A stretch of 64,000 nt of DNA from Niastella populi (GTDB lineage Bacteria; Bacteroidota; Bacteroidia; Chitinophagales; Chitinophagaceae), in the NCBI RefSeq assembly GCF_002078015.1, contig NZ_LWBP01000001.1, forward strand, positions 434,001 through 498,000, given 5' to 3'. Made by a program: the position numbers and the translations under genes. Below the pieces are notes generated by a model that ran no database searches, had not been told where the DNA came from, and was given only the letters and a program-made list of their open reading frames with translations. How positions within the stretch are numbered: position 1 is the first letter of the stretch; each line of letters opens with the position of its first letter. This document shows, piece after piece, positions 59,333-64,000 of this stretch.

Positions 59333-60376
59333 ATGAACCATAAAGCATTCAAACAGTTACTGAAAAGCTATCTGGATGATTCCTGTACAGATGAAGAAAG
59401 GAAGATCATAGATCAATGGTATGAGCTGTTGGGCAATGAGAATATGGACCTGGGCGCCCGGGAAATGGATGAAGTGGAAAGCCGGCTCTGGAGCAAATTG
59501 CAAACGGCTTCCCGGGAAAAGAGTGTCGTATTGCCCGAGCGGAAGCGATTCAGGATGTCGTGGAAGTATGCTGCTGCCGCCTGTTTGTTCGCACTGGTTT
59601 TATTAAGCGGTATTACATTATGGTTCGGGAAAAACAGGCAAACGCAGGCCGCCGGAACATTGGTTGATACAAAAATAACGCAGGGTTTCCTGGAGCAGTC
59701 CAATACCGGCAGTACGCCCAAAACCATACAGCTGGAAGATGGCAGTACGGTTACCATTTATGCCGGATCAACACTGGCTTACCCAAAACATTTTGCCGCC
59801 GGTAAACGGGAAGTATACCTGCAGGGCGATGCTTTCTTTGACATCAGCAAAAATGCCAGCCGCCCCTTTTTTGTATACAGCAACAATGTAGTTACCCAGG
59901 TGCTGGGTACCAGTTTCGATGTGCGCGGAAAGAACGGACAGGTAGAAGTGGCAGTAAAAACCGGCAGGGTAGCGGTGTATGAAAATAAAGACCAGGTTAC
60001 CCTCGATGAAGTGCAGCAGAAATCGAACGGGGTTATTATTACGCCTAATCAGAAAGTAACTTATTACCAGCTGGAAAGACATTTTATTACATCCATTGTA
60101 GACCAGCCGGTGCCGGTGATCAAAGGAGAAAAAAATGCCGAAGCGAATTTCAATTATAACGAAACGCCATTATATAAGGTCTTGCGCGACCTGGAAGAAA
60201 CATATGAACTGGAGATCGTTCTGGAGAACGATAAGATCAGGAATTGTTTGTTTACCGGTGATCTTACGGTGCAAACCCTGTTCAATAAACTGGAAGGTAT
60301 TTGCCTTGTTTTTAATGCCACTTACGAGATAAAAGGAACCAAAATACTGTTGAAAGCGGTAAAAGATTGCCCTTAA
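59333..60376 (+). CDS. FecR family anti-sigma factor
   Basis: This 347-aa protein has a short cytoplasmic N-terminus, one membrane segment (YAAAACLFALVLLSGITLWFG) and the FecR domain (IQLEDGSTVTIYAGSTLAYPKHF; VYLQGDAFFDISKNASRPFFVYSNNVVTQVLGTSFDVRG). The DUF4974 region follows (NCLFTGDLTVQTLFNKLEGICLVFNATYEIKG). It is the anti-sigma of the upstream ECF factor and would receive the signal from the STN domain of the SusC that follows. Confidence 0.93.
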   Translation: MNHKAFKQLLKSYLDDSCTDEERKIIDQWYELLGNENMDLGAREMDEVESRLWSKLQTASREKSVVLPERKRFRMSWKYAAAACLFALVLLSGITLWFGKNRQTQAAGTLVDTKITQGFLEQSNTGSTPKTIQLEDGSTVTIYAGSTLAYPKHFAAGKREVYLQGDAFFDISKNASRPFFVYSNNVVTQVLGTSFDVRGKNGQVEVAVKTGRVAVYENKDQVTLDEVQQKSNGVIITPNQKVTYYQLERHFITSIVDQPVPVIKGEKNAEANFNYNETPLYKVLRDLEETYELEIVLENDKIRNCLFTGDLTVQTLFNKLEGICLVFNATYEIKGTKILLKAVKDCP

Positions 60377-60451
60377 CCAACTGATTGCTTATTGTTCACT
60401 TCAAAAAAACTGCCATATGAGTTATATTAAAACATAGACATCTGCAAAAAT

Positions 60452-60508
60452 AAAAGCCAGCAATATTCGCAGTATTGCCGGCTTCAGCATCCCGTTAACA
60501 AAACGGGA
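60452..60508 (+). promoter_or_regulatory. Two hairpins in the fecR-susC leader
   Basis: AAGCCAGCAATA (60454-60465) pairs with TATTGCCGGCTT (60473-60484), one mismatch. CCCGTT (60491-60496) pairs with AACGGG (60502-60507). No long T-run follows. They could attenuate or stabilise the susC mRNA. The 180-bp gap otherwise holds no gene. Confidence 0.45.
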
Positions 60509-60555
60509 AGGGTTTTGCCCGCTCCATTATTCACGTTCAAAACCAGCCACAATTT

Positions 60556-63500
60556 ATGGAAAATAAGTTACTTATTGCTTTAACCCGGTTAGCAATGAGA
60601 TTAATGATCATTCAGATACTGATTGCTTTTACTGTGTTTTCTTCCTACGCCATTCCGGCGAACGGGCAGGAGGCGCTGCATAGAAAACTTTCCATGACCG
60701 TTAACAATACAGAATTAAAAACTGTTTTGGAAAAAGTACAAACGGCCGTGGACGCCAAATTTGTTTTTAGTTCAACCATCATTAACGTAAAAAGAAAAGT
60801 GAGTTTTTCCGTACAGGATAAAACACTGGCCGAATTTCTGAAAACGATCGTTCAGCCTTTAGGCATCACCTACAGGGCCGTTGGAAATATGATCATCCTG
60901 TATGATGCAAAATCACCTGAGCTTACGAATAATAATGCCACTGTTATTCTTACTGCTCCCGCTGAAGAAAAACGAATAGACCGCGAGATCGCAGGTGTAG
61001 TGCTGAACGATAAAAAGGAACCTGTCGTAGGGGCTTCTGTATTTATTCAGGGTACTACCATTGGTACAACCACCGATGCAGGCGGAAAGTTCCGTTTGAT
61101 GGTTCCGGGTAATGAAACAGTGACCCTGGAAATTTCTTATGTCGGTTACCAGACCCAGAAGATAGAAGTAAACGAAAATACCGCCTCGGTAAACGTTACC
61201 ATGAATGCCAGTGTGGGTGGATTGAATGAAGTGATCGTAATTGGTTATGGTACGCAACGCAAAGGCGATGTTACCAGTGCGGTTGCATCGGTTAAGGCGG
61301 AGAATTTTATCAAAGGTTCCGTAAGGGATGCTGGTCAGTTGATCCAGGGAAAAGTGGCGGGTTTGACAGTGGTGAACCCAAGCGGCGACCCAACCGGTTC
61401 TTCGCAGATCATATTGAGAGGCCAGTCGACCCTGATGGGGCAGAACCAGAATCCCCTGGTGCTGATAGACGGGGTTCCCGGCGACCTGCGGATGATCACG
61501 CCGCAGGATATTGAAAGCATCGACGTATTGAAAGACGGTTCCGCAGCCGCTATTTACGGTACCCGTGGTACCAACGGGGTTATCTTCATTACTACAAAAA
61601 GAGCCGGCGCCAATAACAGAACGTCGGTCGATTACGGCGCATTTGCCAGTGTTCAAACCATTGCCCGCAAACTCGATATGTCAACGGCAGGCGATATGCG
61701 TGCGCAGATCGCTGCAGGGCAGCGGCAGAACCAGTTGATAGATCAGGGCGCCAGTACCGACTGGCTGAAAGAAATCACCAGAACGCCATTCTCGCAGGAC
61801 CACAACCTCACCGTGCGCGGCGGTAATTCAACTACCAATTACCTGGCCAGCCTGAACTATGACAATGCGCAGGGTTTATTCCTGAAATCGTACAACCAGT
61901 TATTTGCGGGCCGTTTCGATATTAACCACAGCATGTTCAACAACCGGCTCAAAGTGAACATTAATGCCTTTAGTTCTTCCCGAAAGTTAAACGGGTTCAA
62001 TACCGGCCAATACCTGCAGGCCCTCAGGCAAAACCCTACGGCGCCGGTAAAAAATCCTGATGGCACCTGGTTCCAGGAGTTAAGTAAATTCGAGTATCAA
62101 AGCCCCGTATCGGATCTGCATGAAAGTGATGGACAAACCAATGAAGCGCTCACGCGGTTCAACGGTTCCCTGGCGTACACACCGGTTAAAGGGTTGAAAT
62201 TATCGGCTTTATTCTCTTATTCGAAATGGATGCAGGAATATGGTTATGCCGAAACCAAACAACACGTTTCCACACTCAGGGATAGCCGCAACGGTTATGC
62301 CCGCACAGGCGGCGCCGAATCGATAGACCGGTTGATGGAACTGACGGCTGAATATTCAAAGTCGCTGTTGAACCACAACTTCACGTTGTTGGGCGGATAC
62401 AGTTACCAGGAGAATGATTACAACAATCATTTCATGGAGAACTGGGACTTTCCTACAGATATCTTTGGCTGGCATAACATAGGGTTGGGAAGGGCTATCA
62501 GCAGTGGCGATTTTGTAAACCTTATCAGGAATTTCCGGTCAGAAACCAACCTGATCGGTTTCTTTGGCAGGCTTTCCTACAATTATGATCAGAAGTACCT
62601 GTTCATGGCCAGCATTCGCCGCGAAGCGGCCAGCCAGTTATGGGGCACCAATAATAAATGGGGCGTATTTCCCGCGGTATCTGCCGGCTGGCGCATCAGC
62701 CGCGAAGCATTTATGGATGGACAGGATATCATCAACGACCTGAAGTTAAGAGCAGGGTATGGGGTTACCGGTTCACAGCCTTCCGACCTTTTCCGCGGTG
62801 TGGCATTGCTTGGTTACAGCGGTTTTGTTTTGTCGAATGGCGCATGGATCCAAACGCTGGTGCCTACGCAAAACGCCAATCCCGATCTGAAATGGGAAGA
62901 AAAACGCGAAACGAATATCGGCCTCGACTTCAGCTTATTGAATAACCGCATCGGCGGTAGCATCGATCTGTACAACCGCCAGATCCATAACCTGCTTTAT
63001 TTATTCGAAGTGCCCAGTCCGCCAAACCTGTACAATCGTACACTCGCCAACGTTGGTACGCTGGAAAATAAAGGGATCGAGATCTCGCTGAATTTTGTTC
63101 CCGTCTCCAAAAAAGATTTTCAATGGAATTCCACACTTAACTTTTCTACCAATTCCAATAAGCTGAAGAGCCTTTCGAATGATCTTTATAAAACATCCAC
63201 CGATTACCTGCGGGTAGGCGCTATTTTTCCGCCCATACAAACCTTCTCGCACCTGTTGAAGGTTGGCGGACCGGTTGGTGATTTTTATGGATACAAAGTG
63301 ATAGATGTGGGTAACGACCCGGCAGATGTAGCCAACTATGGGCAATGGATCTATGAAGGTAAGGATGGCAAGCCCGTAAACTATACCGCATTTGGCCATT
63401 CGTTTGAAGATAAAAAAGTAATCGGCAACGGCCTGCCCAAATATTACCTGGCATGGAACAACAACTTCCGGTATAAGAACTGGGACCTGGCCATCACACA

Positions 63501-63942
63501 ACGGGGCGCTTTCAAATTCCAGGTGGCGAACCTGCAGCGGATGATGTTTGAGAACCCAACGCAGGCGCAATACAATCTTTTGAAGAATGCGTATGACCCC
63601 GTATTCGGCAAAACACAGTTGAAATCGCCGGTTGAATTCAATAGCTATTATATTGAAAATGGCGATTTCTGGAAGATCGATAACATAACGCTCGGGTATA
63701 ATGTAAAGACAGCCGGTTTAAAGTATATCAGGTCGGCCCGGTTTTATATAGCCACCCTGAACACATTTATTATTACAGGTTATAAGGGTATAGATCCTGA
63801 AGTGAGTTTACGCAATGGTACTTCTTCCGCCCAGTCGGGCGTGGTACAGGTGCCCACTTCAGGTCTCGATCCCGGAATGGATTCGCCGTTCAAATATCCA
63901 ACCACCCGTTCTTTCAGTGTTGGACTAAACGTTACATTCTAA
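60556..63942 (+). CDS. SusC/RagA family TonB-linked outer membrane protein with STN domain
   Basis: This 1128-aa protein has a signal peptide (MIIQILIAFTVFSSYAIPANGQ region). The STN signalling domain (about 45-118) has LSMTVNNTELKTVLEKVQTAVDAKFVFSSTIINVKRKVSFSVQDKTLAEFLKTIV and ITYRAVGNMIILYD. A carboxypeptidase-regulatory-like domain (about 145-225) follows, then the plug: VIGYGTQRKGDVTSAVASVKAEN, GKVAGLTVVNPSGDPTGSSQIILRGQST, LVLIDGVPG and YGTRGTNGVIFITTKR. The barrel ends in a terminal F. The STN domain passes substrate sensing to FecR, so the locus is self-regulated. The susD gene starts 18 bp later. Confidence 0.95.
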   Translation: MENKLLIALTRLAMRLMIIQILIAFTVFSSYAIPANGQEALHRKLSMTVNNTELKTVLEKVQTAVDAKFVFSSTIINVKRKVSFSVQDKTLAEFLKTIVQPLGITYRAVGNMIILYDAKSPELTNNNATVILTAPAEEKRIDREIAGVVLNDKKEPVVGASVFIQGTTIGTTTDAGGKFRLMVPGNETVTLEISYVGYQTQKIEVNENTASVNVTMNASVGGLNEVIVIGYGTQRKGDVTSAVASVKAENFIKGSVRDAGQLIQGKVAGLTVVNPSGDPTGSSQIILRGQSTLMGQNQNPLVLIDGVPGDLRMITPQDIESIDVLKDGSAAAIYGTRGTNGVIFITTKRAGANNRTSVDYGAFASVQTIARKLDMSTAGDMRAQIAAGQRQNQLIDQGASTDWLKEITRTPFSQDHNLTVRGGNSTTNYLASLNYDNAQGLFLKSYNQLFAGRFDINHSMFNNRLKVNINAFSSSRKLNGFNTGQYLQALRQNPTAPVKNPDGTWFQELSKFEYQSPVSDLHESDGQTNEALTRFNGSLAYTPVKGLKLSALFSYSKWMQEYGYAETKQHVSTLRDSRNGYARTGGAESIDRLMELTAEYSKSLLNHNFTLLGGYSYQENDYNNHFMENWDFPTDIFGWHNIGLGRAISSGDFVNLIRNFRSETNLIGFFGRLSYNYDQKYLFMASIRREAASQLWGTNNKWGVFPAVSAGWRISREAFMDGQDIINDLKLRAGYGVTGSQPSDLFRGVALLGYSGFVLSNGAWIQTLVPTQNANPDLKWEEKRETNIGLDFSLLNNRIGGSIDLYNRQIHNLLYLFEVPSPPNLYNRTLANVGTLENKGIEISLNFVPVSKKDFQWNSTLNFSTNSNKLKSLSNDLYKTSTDYLRVGAIFPPIQTFSHLLKVGGPVGDFYGYKVIDVGNDPADVANYGQWIYEGKDGKPVNYTAFGHSFEDKKVIGNGLPKYYLAWNNNFRYKNWDLAITQRGAFKFQVANLQRMMFENPTQAQYNLLKNAYDPVFGKTQLKSPVEFNSYYIENGDFWKIDNITLGYNVKTAGLKYIRSARFYIATLNTFIITGYKGIDPEVSLRNGTSSAQSGVVQVPTSGLDPGMDSPFKYPTTRSFSVGLNVTF

Positions 63943-63960
63943 CCTTTAATTGAAAAAGAA

Positions 63961-64000
63961 ATGAAGAAGACAAACTATTATATAGTGCCGGGCATGCTGT
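63961..64000 (+). CDS. Start of a SusD-like gene (cut by the window end)
   Basis: ATG 18 bp after susC opens a frame reading MKKTNYYIVPGML, which looks like the start of a signal peptide. Position next to susC implies a SusD-like lipoprotein, but only 13 codons are visible. Confidence 0.55.
   Translation, partial: MKKTNYYIVPGML

Noticed and set aside
60913-61656. 247-aa minus-strand ORF inside the susC gene
   Set aside because: Antisense shadow over the plug region of a clear SusC protein.

Overview
The window is chromosomal DNA of a Bacteroidetes bacterium, most likely Chitinophagaceae (a Chitinophaga/Niastella-like relative; inferred from gene content, not from a search). Supporting signs are two SusC/SusD loci with anti-sigma and ECF sigma genes, a type IX secretion tail protein, a Lys-rich TopA tail, DUF4407, DUF2851 and YcxB proteins, a zinc-finger-free TopA, and promoters of the TAnnTTTG type in place of E. 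coli-like boxes.

Layout. 1-5.4 kb: end of an OsmC-like gene, two tandem Tat-exported Gfo/Idh/MocA oxidoreductases, a SirB1-like transglutaminase-fold protein and a YcxB protein. 5.6-8.2 kb: topA. 8.7-12.8 kb: 5-oxoproline catabolism (pxpB, pxpC, pxpA) with an NRAMP-like transporter. 13.2-20 kb: DUF4407 and small membrane proteins, an SGNH hydrolase, a TonB-type outer membrane barrel, a 41-bp-period hairpin array, DUF445 and tRNA-His. 20.2-26.4 kb: Prc-type S41 protease, kdsC, a UbiA prenyltransferase, maf and DUF2851. 27.4-32.4 kb: a TonB-dependent receptor with a small membrane protein, and a divergent HxlR regulator/SDR pair. 33.9-42.6 kb: MscS channel, SDR, DAO-Rieske and DAO oxidoreductases, a frameshifted hybrid histidine kinase and a ThuA protein. 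42.8-47.8 kb: OmpA protein, DEAD-box helicase plus a conserved small protein plus an RRM protein (RNA-remodelling cluster), and GNAT plus a degenerate class II aaRS-like protein. 47.8-50.1 kb: two secreted proteins. 50.2-64 kb: two divergent sigma/FecR/SusC/SusD loci, the left one ending in a type I phosphodiesterase and the right one running off the window.

How the genes work together. The pxp genes plus the transporter form a 5-oxoproline to glutamate route. The two ECF/FecR/SusCD loci are nutrient uptake systems. The right one has the full cell-surface signalling architecture (SusC with an N-terminal STN domain). The left SusC lacks that domain, and the linked phosphodiesterase suggests a phosphodiester-containing substrate.

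The most unusual feature is not a gene. Many intergenic gaps hold low-complexity word arrays arranged as inverted repeats around a non-repetitive spacer. Several of them run directly into stop codons and supply the last codons of the neighbouring gene. Different loci use different words, but some words and an 8-mer (GGAATACA) recur. Together with the 41-bp array at 18.9-19.25 kb they deserve a closer look.
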